The notes below the pieces were generated by a model. It searched no databases, had not been told where the DNA came from, and saw only the letters and a program-made list of their open reading frames with translations. The translations under genes were made by a program, and so were the position numbers. A stretch of DNA of 64,000 bases from Bradyrhizobium arachidis (GTDB lineage: Bacteria; Pseudomonadota; Alphaproteobacteria; Rhizobiales; Xanthobacteraceae), in contig NZ_CP030050.1 of the NCBI RefSeq assembly GCF_015291705.1, positions 2,108,001 to 2,172,000 on the forward strand, written 5' to 3'. Numbering within the stretch: position 1 is the first letter of the stretch; each line of letters begins with the position of its first letter. Positions 45,256 through 54,842 of this stretch are shown here, piece after piece.

Positions 45256-46548
45256 ATGATAAAGCGTTTTCGCAACTGGATCCTATTGTCCATACTCACC
45301 TCCATGGTTGTCTGCCCTGCCGCAAAGGCGCAAGACCGCCGGACTATCGCCGAACCTGTTGCACCTCATACGGTCTGCGACCGCCCTGTGCCTTCCGGCA
45401 AGAACGATACAGTTAGCCTACAAGATGCCATTGAACATTGCCCCGCTGGGGCTGCAGTTTATCTCGGGCGCGGCGAGTTTCACTCAGGTCCACTCGACAT
45501 GAAATCGGGCGTGACCTTATGGATCGGACGCGGTGCGACGCTGATTGCCATTCCCGAACCTGCTGCTTACGACAAGGGCCTCGGACAATGTGGCCGCATC
45601 GCGGAAAAGGGCGACGGCTGCCGGCCATTCATCAGCTTTTCAAAAACGCGTGGCGGCGGCATCTACGGAGAGGGCATCATCGACGGTCAGGGTGGAGCAA
45701 TTATTGGCGGCGGCGCGGAAAGCTGGTGGCAGCTAGCGCGTCGCGCCCAAGCTCAGGGCGGCAAACAGAACGCCCCGCGCTTGATCCAGATCGATCATGC
45801 GCAGGACATCACGTTCTCTGGTGTCACCTTGCGCAACGCTCCCAATTTTCATGTCGCGATGAGCAGGGTCGAAGGTGCCACGTTCTGGGGCCTCACGATT
45901 GATTCGCCGGCGGATGCCCGCAACACCGACGGCATCGATCTTGGCGCGGGTCAGGATGTGACCATCACCCACAGCTTGATCCGTACGGGTGACGACAACG
46001 TCGCAATCAAAGCCGGCGATAATGGCTCGAGCAGCCATATCTCGATCATTGATAATTATTTCGGCTGGGGGCATGGCATGTCTATCGGCAGTGAGGTGAA
46101 TTCCGGGGCCAGAGACATATTGGTGCGTAATCTGACGCTGGATGGTACGACGTCTGGCCTGCGCATCAAGAGCGATGTTAGCCGAGGCGGTCTGGTAGAG
46201 AGCGTGACTTACGAGTACGTGTGCCTGAGGGGCAACAGGTGGCCGGTGGCTTTCGATACAAAATATGATCCGCGCGCACGAGGCACGAGGATTCCGGTCT
46301 ATCGGCAAATCGTTCTCCGTCATGTGCATGGCGACACCGGTGTGTTGCTGATGCGCGGCCTAGACGAGGGGCATGCACTTGACGTGACACTCGAAGATGT
46401 CCGATTTGCCAGTTCCGCGACTTGGCAAGTTGAACATGCGAACGTTACCGCATCTGACGTATCACCGCCGCTGCCCGGACGAGTTGCAAAGCCGCTGCGG
46501 CGCGGATCGGAGGTATGTTCCAGCGCATTCCGCGACGGCGGTTGGTAA
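45256..46548 (+). CDS. Polygalacturonase (glycoside hydrolase family 28)
   Basis: Secreted pectin-degrading enzyme, 430 residues, acting on de-esterified homogalacturonan. It begins with a signal peptide (MIKRFRNWILLSILTSMVV, cleavage near AKA-Q). Family motifs are in order: RNTDGIDL, TGDDNVAIK (catalytic Asp pair), GWGHGMSIGS (catalytic His) and LRIKSD (substrate Arg and Lys). The right-handed beta-helix repeats of Asn and Ile are seen between. ATG 45256 is chosen because the signal peptide starts there. A pectin methylesterase gene follows after about 250 bases; the two enzymes act in turn on plant cell wall pectin, useful in root infection. Confidence 0.9.
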   Translation: MIKRFRNWILLSILTSMVVCPAAKAQDRRTIAEPVAPHTVCDRPVPSGKNDTVSLQDAIEHCPAGAAVYLGRGEFHSGPLDMKSGVTLWIGRGATLIAIPEPAAYDKGLGQCGRIAEKGDGCRPFISFSKTRGGGIYGEGIIDGQGGAIIGGGAESWWQLARRAQAQGGKQNAPRLIQIDHAQDITFSGVTLRNAPNFHVAMSRVEGATFWGLTIDSPADARNTDGIDLGAGQDVTITHSLIRTGDDNVAIKAGDNGSSSHISIIDNYFGWGHGMSIGSEVNSGARDILVRNLTLDGTTSGLRIKSDVSRGGLVESVTYEYVCLRGNRWPVAFDTKYDPRARGTRIPVYRQIVLRHVHGDTGVLLMRGLDEGHALDVTLEDVRFASSATWQVEHANVTASDVSPPLPGRVAKPLRRGSEVCSSAFRDGGW

Positions 46549-46802
46549 AGCACTACACCCGGTGTCAAACTCGCTGCTGAGTTCCGCATCTGGGGCAAGA
46601 TGACCGGTGTGACGAAGGTCAGCCTCATGCCCCGAGTTGGTTGCACTTGTCCGACGTTTGCAGGGCCGGGAATACGAAGGTGACGTGCAGGTTGTGATTC
46701 TGTGCAAAAAATGTGTTTGACCATGCACGGCGACTATCCCGCGGCGGTATCTCATATCGACTGCGTCGAGCGTGTCGCGAACTCAACGAAGAATGAGATC
46801 AC

Positions 46803-47837
46803 ATGCGAATTTTCGTGCCTTCCGCTGCGCTTCTGGCCGGATGTTTCTGCATCCCGGCAGCGTATGCTGAGCCACTATTCGTGTCGCATGCTGGAAATGC
46901 AGACTATCACTCCGTGCAGCAAGCCATCGACGCATTGCCGGCGGAAGGCGGAAATGTCCGGATCGCGCCGGGCGTCTATCGCGAGAAGGTCAAAATCTCC
47001 AAATCCGGCATTCATCTCGAAGGGACTGGCAGGAAGCCGGAGGATACGATCATTGTATATGGCGACGGCGCGATCAATGTAGGAGGAACCGCCCGTTCGG
47101 CGACGCTGGATGCCGCTGGCGATGACTTGCGGCTCGAGAATCTGACCATCCAGAACGACTACGCCCTCAATCCGGCCAATCCCCCCTCGCAGGCGGTAGC
47201 GCTGTCCGTTACCGGAGACAGGGACGTCGTTACGCGCGTCCGCCTGCTCGGTGCCCAGGACACGCTATTTGCCGGCAAGGGACCAAACGGCAGAATGTCA
47301 CGACAATACTTCTCGAACTGCTACATCGAAGGGCATGTCGATTTCATCTTTGGTAACGCCAAGGCCTGGTTCCGGCAATGTGAGTTGCACGGCATCGCTA
47401 ATCAAGCGGTCATCTATACCGCTCAGAGCAAGGCAGCGCCGGATGAGGACAGTGGCTATGTTTTTGATCATTGCAGGTTAACTGCCGCCCCTGCTGCGGG
47501 CTATATCGCACTTGGCCGCCCTTGGCGTCCCTACGCCACAGTGGTCTTCTTGTCAGCGAAGATAGATGCCCCCGTGATCGCGGAAGGGTGGCGCGAATGG
47601 ACGCCCGGCAAGACCGATACCTTGAGGACAAGCTACTATGCTGAATACAGATCCTTCGGCGTCGGGGCCAACCCCTCAGCCCGCGAGCCTCACTCCCATC
47701 AACTGACAGATAACGAAGCTGCGAGATGGTCGCTGAGCGTGTTCTTCGGAGGCGCCACAGATTGGCTGCCAAAGGGAACCATATCGATCGAAGACAAAGC
47801 AACGGTGACGAGACGCCGGCGATCGTCGGATGAATGA
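46803..47837 (+). CDS. Pectin methylesterase (carbohydrate esterase family 8)
   Basis: Secreted pectinesterase of 344 residues that removes methyl esters from homogalacturonan. A signal peptide (RIFVPSAALLAGCFCIPAAYA) opens the protein. Family motifs are QAVALSV, GAQDTLF (catalytic Asp), YIEGHVDFIFGNAKAWF (second Asp) and LGRPWRPYA (Arg and Trp). ATG 46803 starts the signal peptide. It follows the polygalacturonase gene, for which demethylated pectin is the substrate, so the pair makes functional sense. The C-terminus ends in a basic tail (RRRRSSDE). No own regulatory site was identified. Confidence 0.9.
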   Translation: MRIFVPSAALLAGCFCIPAAYAEPLFVSHAGNADYHSVQQAIDALPAEGGNVRIAPGVYREKVKISKSGIHLEGTGRKPEDTIIVYGDGAINVGGTARSATLDAAGDDLRLENLTIQNDYALNPANPPSQAVALSVTGDRDVVTRVRLLGAQDTLFAGKGPNGRMSRQYFSNCYIEGHVDFIFGNAKAWFRQCELHGIANQAVIYTAQSKAAPDEDSGYVFDHCRLTAAPAAGYIALGRPWRPYATVVFLSAKIDAPVIAEGWREWTPGKTDTLRTSYYAEYRSFGVGANPSAREPHSHQLTDNEAARWSLSVFFGGATDWLPKGTISIEDKATVTRRRRSSDE

Positions 47838-48608
47838 CGGGGGAGCGCGGATATGACGGCGGCGTAAGCTGTCACCGACATCGCGCTGGGCACCATATTT
47901 GTGGACAATCGAAAACCTCACCAGACGGTTACTCACGAACAGGAAAACGCGCAACTGCGTGCGATAGCCCAGTGCTTGACGAACGCGATGCACGTGTGGA
48001 GCGCGATCAAGTTCATGCCTTGCCTCGCGGCGATCGGCAGAGCCCTTGAGATAGGTCGGTGGCGAGGGGCGCTACAGCCCCTGGCTATGTCAGAAATGGC
48101 CGTGAACGCCGCGATCCATCGGCCTCTTGACCGATCATTAATCCGGCGGCAGCGAGCGAATAGGCCTGGACGGCTCGCTTCTGCGCCGAAACCCTTTCCA
48201 TGAAGCCGCCGAGTAACCCCGGAAAGGTCTGTTCTTTCATGTTGTCTCTCGAACAACGGAGGGATCGATCGTGCGCAACTCCTGTTGAGCTTCTCAGGTG
48301 GAACCGGCGGTAATAGCGACCTAGCCGTCAGGAGTGGAAGGAGCCGTTTGGCATTTCCACGAGCTCACCGCTGGGCCGATGCAGCCGCCACGTGCGCAGG
48401 ATCTTGCCGCATCCCTTGTTCCGGCCCTTCTTCCTGACCGCTGCGCGGAGCAAAACGAACAGGTCATCGCGTCGATTGTCCGCCATGGCCACCGGAAAGC
48501 GTTAGCCAGGGAAGTCAAACTGCCCGCGTAGCCAGAGCAAAGCTCTGGATGGTTCTGTCCTCCACTTCCGATGCGCCGTTGAGGCCCGCTGAGATGTACG
48601 GGCGAGCT
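47838..48608. other. Intergenic stretch without a supportable gene
   Basis: About 770 bases. Open frames on both strands show no motif or ribosome site. Nothing recognised. Confidence 0.4.
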
Positions 48609-49226
48609 CTAGCGCACCACGGTCTTCAGGTACTGGTAGGCCTTGATGATCTCGACCAGGCGATCCTCCGTGGAGCGGTCGCCGCCATTGGCATCGGGAT
48701 GGTGCTGCTTGACCAACGCCTTGTACTTCGCCTTGATCTCGCCGAGCGTCGCATTGGCATTCAGACCCATCACCTGCAATGCTTTGCCCTCGCCATTGAA
48801 AATCTTACGCGCCTCAGCCTTGGCCTTCGGGCGGTGGCGGGCACCGCCGCGTCCGTTCAGCTCGGCGAGCGTGCAGAGTGTATGCCAGTCGTCCTCGAAA
48901 CTAACAGTGCTGCCGGTCATTTTGTGTGCGCTGATGTTCTCGCCCATCTTCCAGGTCGGACGATGGCCGATCAGCGCGTCCTTCTGGTAGCGCGCGACCG
49001 CTTCGGCGTCCATCCCCGAGAAGAAATTGTAGGACTGATTGTATTTGCGAACATGCTCGATGCAGAAGTGCCAATAGGCGCGCGCATTGTCGCGGCCCTT
49101 GGGCGCGGGATGGGTAGCCTTGTTCTGGCAGCCAGGCCATTCGCATAGCGCCGCGGGCTGTCGCTCCTGCGCTTCCTGCTTATTGATGCGAATGGAGTCG
49201 AAGATTTCGGACGTGTCGATCAACAT
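48609..49226 (-). CDS. J-domain (DnaJ-class) protein
   Basis: Protein of 205 residues with a C-terminal J domain: ALQVMGLNANATLGEIKAKY, then LVKQHHPDANGGD with the essential His-Pro-Asp (about residues 173-175), and helix IVEIIKAYQYL-like text. The N-terminal half holds CEWPGC and FCIEHVRKYN, a Cys/His pattern that may bind zinc. Such proteins are common single genes in rhizobial chromosomes and stimulate a Hsp70 partner (DnaK). It stands alone on the minus strand. Start ATG 49226 is the only long option. Confidence 0.85.
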   Translation of the reverse strand: MLIDTSEIFDSIRINKQEAQERQPAALCEWPGCQNKATHPAPKGRDNARAYWHFCIEHVRKYNQSYNFFSGMDAEAVARYQKDALIGHRPTWKMGENISAHKMTGSTVSFEDDWHTLCTLAELNGRGGARHRPKAKAEARKIFNGEGKALQVMGLNANATLGEIKAKYKALVKQHHPDANGGDRSTEDRLVEIIKAYQYLKTVVR

Positions 49227-49610
49227 GACCTGGCTCCGTTGGCGCAGCGGCAGTTACAGCGCCGCTTCTATGCTAGAGACTTGGTTTGGACGGCAGGCCG
49301 GGTCTGACTCGGCCTTTGCGTCCAGTCAGTCGCATGATGTAACAGGCACTTCCTAGCAATGGACATGCCAGGACGCGCGAGCTTGGTTCAGACCATCATC
49401 TCTTTGCGATTTCAGATTAGCTCAATCGCAATTTGCTGTCGGGTTCTGCACACGCACGTCTTTAATAGGACCGGTGCGAATACTCTCAAAGATCCAGCGA
49501 AGGGCAATGCTCGGCGGTGATCTGCGCAGCGAGGAACGCGAGCGGCGTCTTCTTAATTTTGTTTAGAAGCTCGAAAAGTCTTCCGTCTTCGTAGCGAAAC
49601 AGAAAGCGCA
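49227..49610. other. Intergenic region with a weak tts-box-like site
   Basis: Near 49569-49600 TTTAGAAGCTCGAAAAGT, followed by TTCCGTCTTCG, keeps the TCGAAA centre and some of the tts-box frame but misses several bases. No gene seen here. Confidence 0.3.
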
Positions 49611-50073
49611 ATGTCGCGATCTGAAGGGAATTCGGCCCCCGCTCGTTCGCGGGTCAATGCAACTCACAGTACCCGCCCGCCGCTGACAAAGCCCCCTGCT
49701 CACCAGCCGACCCAGCAAAGTCTCGAACGATTCGCACTGTTAGGGCAGGTGGATGCTGGCACTGGCACGGCAGCCGGGATTGTAGGAGGTGCGTGGCAAA
49801 GCGCTGGTCCACGTCCCGAATGCAGCTCTAAATGGCTATGTCGAGGCGATTCGTTTGCGGCGCGGGTCGGTGCAGCCGGATCCTATAAAACACCAATTTA
49901 TCGCCAATTGCCTCAAAGCATCGTGTGCCGAAGCGTCACCCAGCGCGGCGATGTCGCCTTTGGACAACGGTTTTCGAGCCCTGGCGCTTTTGGCGGCTTG
50001 CGACGACGGGACATGCACCGTGAATAAGAAATTGGATCTCGATTATGCCGTCGTCGGGTACTGGAATGCATGA
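49611..50073 (+). pseudogene. Possible frameshifted effector-like gene
   Basis: The first frame, from ATG 49611, has a Ser/Thr/Pro/Arg-rich start (PARSRVNATHSTRPP, then PTQQSLERFALLGQVDAG) of the kind seen in type III effectors. About residue 60 the better-looking sequence changes frame and continues to 50073: VHVPNAALNGYVEAIRLRRG, then IANCLKASCAEASP and LALLAACDDGTC. A weak tts-like element lies upstream. No family is recognised, and the call rests on composition and layout only. Confidence 0.35.
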
Positions 50074-51271
50074 GCCAAACAAGCGAAATGAAATAATCGT
50101 GTCGATCAGTCGGCGATATCCGTCCTGAATGATCGGGCAGAAGAGCATTTCAGACATCGTGCATGAGTAAAACCCGCCTGTTGTCGGAGTTGCACCCTAT
50201 GCGCATTCGGCGCTGCCGGCCCGCAGTGGAGCGATGGCTTTCGGCAGCGCAACTGTATTTGCCCGAAAAGTTGCAGAGCCTGGACCATGCTTTTGTAAGA
50301 AACAGCTCTACCATTCTAGAGAGCGACCGCGCTCAGGACGAGAAATTGCAATCGGGCGAATCCGTCATTGGGTCGAAGCCCATGATCGGTTCCAACTCTC
50401 CTCCAGCCTGCGCACCTCCTCTGCGGCTTGACGGCGACAATCATCGTTGCCGCCGCTAGCTGTGCCCAATAGAAGGTCACCATGATCCGAGGGCGTCGCG
50501 TTCGCCTGTCGCGCCGTCCGCCCGCATTCTATTTGCAGATCAGTATCTGCGGTGATCCGGCGGTCCAGAGTAGGAACCCAATAGAGGATGGCGCAGCTAT
50601 CGGCCTGCGAGGCGCTTTCGGCCAGCAACCCGTCAAAACAACTGGTTTGCATCCGGAAAGAGCGATCCCCGGGGACCTTTCCGTCTGTCATGTACAAGTG
50701 CCCCATTGCCTACACGTCTGCTTGCACCGTCTCATCATCGGATGCCGAAACGCCCAGCTTCCCCGCAGTAAGAAGTCATATCGAGAAACATAGGGTTGGA
50801 TGCCGCGCGGTATGCGGCGCGGGCGCCGACCATGAGGGGTAGCCGGGCCGTTGGATTTCGGTCAACTCAATGCCCCTTCGTCGACTGCCTGTCGGCAATG
50901 CAATAATTTTTTGCGGGGTCGTCGGTGGCTGGATTAACCGCTCGAACCCACGTGGTACATGCTCGGAGATACTCTAATGCGTTTTGACTGCGATTTGTCG
51001 CAAGCCACGAAGATTTTCTGCGCAGCTCAGGTGGCGGGCGCGGTAATTCAACGTTCGTGTTGCCAGTGGACCCTGCAATTTAAAACGAAGTATGCGGTCA
51101 ATCGTTGATGCGCGCAAAGCGGACGACCTGCATTTAAAGAAATTTGTTAACTTTGGCCGACTTACAACCGGAGCGAACACGCAGCCGCTGCGCATGTAGT
51201 CGAGTTATCCGCAGAACCATTCGCATGACTGCGACGCTCGTATTTTTGAGTCACTTTGGTCGAGGTTCAAA
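50074..51271. other. Long stretch without a supportable gene
   Basis: About 1.2 kb with frames of up to 113 residues on both strands, none with a recognisable domain or clear ribosome site. It is likely decayed sequence plus the promoter of the 51272 gene. Confidence 0.4.
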
Positions 51272-51607
51272 ATGCTCAATGTCGTGAAGTTTCGTCAACC
51301 TGGTGCGCCCATGCGGCGCACTGAGTCAATGCAAACGATGGCGATTGCTAAGCGTGATGCGCCATTAGCGCCGTTCGCAATAGCATGTGACTCCGGTCGA
51401 GGTGCAAATCAGCGGCTCAAAGCCGCCCGCGCCAACGCCAAGCTCACGATCGCGCATGCGATTGCCACGCTGGAGGAGAACCATCGTCAGATACGAGCGC
51501 TCATACATAAGATGGCCGATTCGTCAGCTGGGGCCAGGCTGGAAGCGGATCTCGATCTAATCGAGCGAGAGCTTGCTCTCGCCAAACGGAAATCTGCCAG
51601 CCTTTAG
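51272..51607 (+). CDS. Hypothetical helical protein upstream of chemoreceptor
   Basis: A 111-residue protein with a helical, charged C-terminal half (ANAKLTIAHAIATLEENHRQ, then LDLIERELALAKRKSA) that could form a coiled coil. The N-terminal 45 residues are basic and of mixed composition. It is followed after 82 bases by the chemoreceptor gene on the same strand. No family is recognised. ATG 51272 follows GAGG at nine bases. Confidence 0.5.
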   Translation: MLNVVKFRQPGAPMRRTESMQTMAIAKRDAPLAPFAIACDSGRGANQRLKAARANAKLTIAHAIATLEENHRQIRALIHKMADSSAGARLEADLDLIERELALAKRKSASL

Positions 51608-51689
51608 AGCTGACGTTCCTCGTTTTACGATGGATCGCTGAAGTACATTTGAGGTAAGACGACCACCCTTTAGCAGAGAGCCACAACAA

Positions 51690-53369
51690 GTGTTCGCAAA
51701 CATCAAAATCACCGGTCGATTGATAGCTGGGTTTGGATCGCTTCTTCTGATGTCCGTCGCAATTGTCGGTTACTCGATCCATACCTCCCGGAGCGCGAAC
51801 GGATTGTTGGCGACTGTGGTTCGCCAAAAAGACCACGTAGCCGAAGATGAGCGCATCGAAAAGCAAGTATTTGAAGCTCGGGTGCATGTATGGATGGCCT
51901 TGGCAACCGATGATCCGTCGCATTGGGAGAAGGCCGCAGACACCTATAGGCGAACATTTGCGCGGCTTGAGGATCTCGCTGCCGACACCAAGGACTTAGG
52001 ACGCCGGGTGCGAGTGCTGGATCTCAAAAGAGCCATCGAGGACGATGAAACGAAGGCGCTCGGACTGAAGGAATTTAGAGGAAGAAATAGCGCGCTAGAT
52101 ACGCCCGCGGCGAAATCGGCCGTAAGTTCCGCACTCGCCGCCGGTGGTCGGGTTGACGAACTCTCAGAGCCGCTCGCGATTGATTACGAGAAGGCTTCGA
52201 GAGCCACTGCGTTAAAGGCGGAAGATGACCTTGGATTGGGCGTGATGATAGCCTTGATCCTTGGCGCTCTCAGTTTGCTGCTGGGTTTCCTCCTCGCGGT
52301 GTTTACCTCGCGCAGCATTAGCAGCCCGATCCGGAATCTGACAGCATCGATGCTCGAGCTGGCCGAGGGCAATTTCGATGTTGTACTCAAAGGTCTTGGT
52401 CGCAAGGACGAAATTGGGGAGATCGCGAATGCGGTCGAAAGGTTCAAGGTGAGGTCGGCCGAGAAGGCGGAGGCGGAAACCCAAGCCAAACTTGCTCATG
52501 ATCGTATCGCTGCTGAGCAACGAAAGTCCGACATGCGCGGGCTTGCAGATGCGTTCGACGCGGCCATCGGGGAAATTGTCGAAACCGTTTCCTCGGCGTC
52601 CACAGAACTGGAAGCGTCGGCTCGCTCACTGGCAAAGACTGCCGAATCGACACAGCGACTCTCGACCGCTGTAGCGTCGGTCTCCGAACAGGCGTCCGCG
52701 AACGTTCAGTCCGTTGCATCGGCCACAGAAGAAGTGTCGATTTCCGTAAATGAGATTGGTCGGCAAGTCCAGGAATCAGCTCGTATTGCCAGTGAAGCCG
52801 TTCGAACAGCCGCGAGCGCTGACAAGCGCGTTCTGTCTCTCTCCGAGGCCGCCGGCAAGGTCGGTGACGTCATCCAATTCATCAACACAATTGCATCTCA
52901 AACAAATCTTCTGGCCTTGAACGCGACAATCGAGGCAGCCCGCGCCGGAGACGCTGGGCGAGGGTTCGCGGTCGTTGCATCAGAAGTCAAAATGTTAGCG
53001 GACCAGACCGCGAAGGCGACTAAGGAGATAAGTGATCAGATTTGTGGAATTCAGTCATCCACCAAGGAATCGGTGGCAAGCATCAAAGAAGTCACTAGCG
53101 TTATTGGCCGAATCTCAGAAAGTTGCTCTGCCATCGCATCTGCTGTGGAACAACAAGGCGCTGCAAACCAAGAGATTGCCCGGAATGTGCAGCAGGCGGC
53201 AATTGGTACGACCCAGGTCGCCACAAATATCGCCGAAGTCGATCGAGGTGCGGATCAGACGGGCACCGCGTCAACGCAGGTGCTTTCCGCTGCCAGGTCT
53301 CTAGCTGAGGATAGCAATCGTCTGAAGCTGGAAGTGCAGAGTTTCCTGGCCAGGGTAGCGGAAGCTTAG
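51690..53369 (+). CDS. Methyl-accepting chemotaxis protein
   Basis: Inner-membrane chemoreceptor of 559 residues, start GTG 51690. The N-terminal helix ([19 protein letters not shown]) is followed by a four-helix-type periplasmic sensor of about 150 residues, a second membrane helix near residue 190 ([20 protein letters not shown]), a HAMP domain ([20 protein letters not shown]) and a long signalling coil. The hairpin tip is seen in [20 protein letters not shown], then [18 protein letters not shown], the most conserved part of the family. It would pass ligand signals to CheA/CheW. The ligand is unknown. The gene is intact. Confidence 0.9.
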   Translation: MFANIKITGRLIAGFGSLLLMSVAIVGYSIHTSRSANGLLATVVRQKDHVAEDERIEKQVFEARVHVWMALATDDPSHWEKAADTYRRTFARLEDLAADTKDLGRRVRVLDLKRAIEDDETKALGLKEFRGRNSALDTPAAKSAVSSALAAGGRVDELSEPLAIDYEKASRATALKAEDDLGLGVMIALILGALSLLLGFLLAVFTSRSISSPIRNLTASMLELAEGNFDVVLKGLGRKDEIGEIANAVERFKVRSAEKAEAETQAKLAHDRIAAEQRKSDMRGLADAFDAAIGEIVETVSSASTELEASARSLAKTAESTQRLSTAVASVSEQASANVQSVASATEEVSISVNEIGRQVQESARIASEAVRTAASADKRVLSLSEAAGKVGDVIQFINTIASQTNLLALNATIEAARAGDAGRGFAVVASEVKMLADQTAKATKEISDQICGIQSSTKESVASIKEVTSVIGRISESCSAIASAVEQQGAANQEIARNVQQAAIGTTQVATNIAEVDRGADQTGTASTQVLSAARSLAEDSNRLKLEVQSFLARVAEA

Positions 53370-53653
53370 CAAATCTTTGACGCTTCTGAAGAAGCGCTGC
53401 TCCAGTGCGCAATGTTCCTTTATCTTGGTCGGATGTATTTTCCGCGCCGACCTCTCGGGGGCGCGACCGACGGACAAGAGCCCCAATAGGGCTTGAGGGC
53501 AGCAGCTGCCGACAATAGGTACTCCATCTCGTGCAAAGCGCCACTTTGCGTGGAATGAGTGCACCTATGAATGGGATGATTGCCGCTTTTCGTCAGGTCG
53601 AAGTCAAAGCTAGATGCCGCGGTGGAACACGTTCGCGGCAGCTCCGAACTTGG

Positions 53654-54228
53654 TCAGGCGACATCTGTTACTGTACGTCTGATGGCTCCAGCGGCTTCGA
53701 GCGAAAGAAATCGAACCTGCCGGAATGCGTTCAGGCCGCCATCAACTCGGCGCCCTTTGATCTCAGCAAGCAGACTGTCGGCGCGATGCCTCTCCGGAAT
53801 TCCAACAAGCCGTGTGCGCGCTGTCGCATCCGTCGCCACCGGATCACGAATGAACTCATACATCCGAATATTATAGGCGCCGTTCTCGACGTCTGCGAAG
53901 AGGCGTGCGGTCTCCGGTAGATTCGTCAACTGATTGTGGCTGGCGCGGAGAAACTGCAGCGAAGCACGGAGCACCTCCGGCAGTTCCTGCAACACTGAGG
54001 TCGAGAATCTCGAGCTCAGCAGGTAGGACCGCAGGCAGGCTCGTCAACCGGTTTGAGCTCGCGTCGAGGCCTCTGAACTCGATCGGAAGTTCGGGCAGGG
54101 TGGTCAGCTGATTGCTCCTAACGTCAAGACGCCGGAGCGAAGCAGGGAGGCTATCGGGCAGAGTGGTCAACCGATTGAAGAGCACATCAAGCGCAACGAC
54201 AGCGTTGCGCAGACTCAGCCCACGGTGA
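53654..54228 (-). pseudogene. LRR-type effector remnant
   Basis: On the minus strand three to four leucine-rich repeats of the short bacterial 'LPxxLPxxLxxLxxxxNxL' type are seen: TLPDSLPASLRRLDVRSNQL, TLPELPIEFRGLDASSNRL, SLPAVLPAELEIL. A frame change near 53990 leads to further text (LQFLRASHNQLTNLPETARL) and a tail (NIRMYEFIRDPVATDATART) that is not the NEL domain. There is no good start codon after its tts box at 54232-54265. So it is a dead effector gene, facing away from the intact LRR-NEL gene. Confidence 0.7.
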
Positions 54229-54231
54229 CAA

Positions 54232-54265
54232 TGCTCTAGGACCTTAGGTTTCGATAAGCTGACAG
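54232..54265 (-). promoter_or_regulatory. tts box of the LRR remnant
   Basis: Read on the minus strand from 54263: GTCAGCTTATCGAAACCT, two mismatches from the core, then AAGGTCCTA. It points into the LRR remnant. Confidence 0.6.
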
Positions 54266-54566
54266 ACTGTCGCCGTAAGTGGCCTCGACGGCAACGCATC
54301 TGGGATGTCCTTGGGTGCAGGATTTTGATTGGCCGATGCCCGACCGTAAGATATTTTCCACTGACGCGTTTCCGCGCATAACCACTCAGCAGCGGCTCGA
54401 GTATAAAGCCCGCGCGTGGCGGCGGTGCCTCTGTCCAACTGCCTGCGAAGCAAGAGCGCACGCTCTCCAACGTCCGCGTTGGTCCTTTCTCGTGCCAAGA
54501 CAATGCCGTGTTGGTATTTGCCGTTGGTGGCGAGCCCAGCCCATCTGGGTGCCTTTGCCCCGACCC

Positions 54567-54598
54567 ACGTCAGCTGATCGACAGGTGGTCCTGCTAAG
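54567..54598 (+). promoter_or_regulatory. tts box (diverged) of the LRR-NEL effector gene
   Basis: GTCAGCTGATCGACAGGT from 54569, followed by GGTCCTGCTA, keeps GTCAGCT and TCGA-AG with a few changes. It lies about 245 bases before ATG 54843 and points toward it. Confidence 0.5.
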
Positions 54599-54842
54599 GG
54601 CGGAGGCTGCCACCGTTGACGGATCTCCGGACTTATCTGGCGAGCGAGATGGCAGACTGCGGGCAGCAGTATCGATCTGTTGTGCAGGTTGGCCTCATAT
54701 CGGCCTGTGTCGAAGAGGCGCTGGACGGCAGTCGCGGCCCACGCGCACAGGCCTTCGAATGATCATTTGCTCTGCGAACCTAGCTGCTTCGCGGCTTTGG
54801 GAAGCGGAGGTGTACTCGTTAGTTCTGACGATGGAGAGATTG

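Noticed and set aside
53590..53615. GTCAGGTCGAAGTCAAAG as another tts box
   Set aside because: Spacing between GTCAG and the A-rich part is wrong and no gene follows.
54279..54842. Longer N-terminus for the LRR-NEL effector
   Set aside because: The frame is open from 54279, but it runs across the tts box at 54567 and has an unlikely composition; ATG 54843 has a proper ribosome site.
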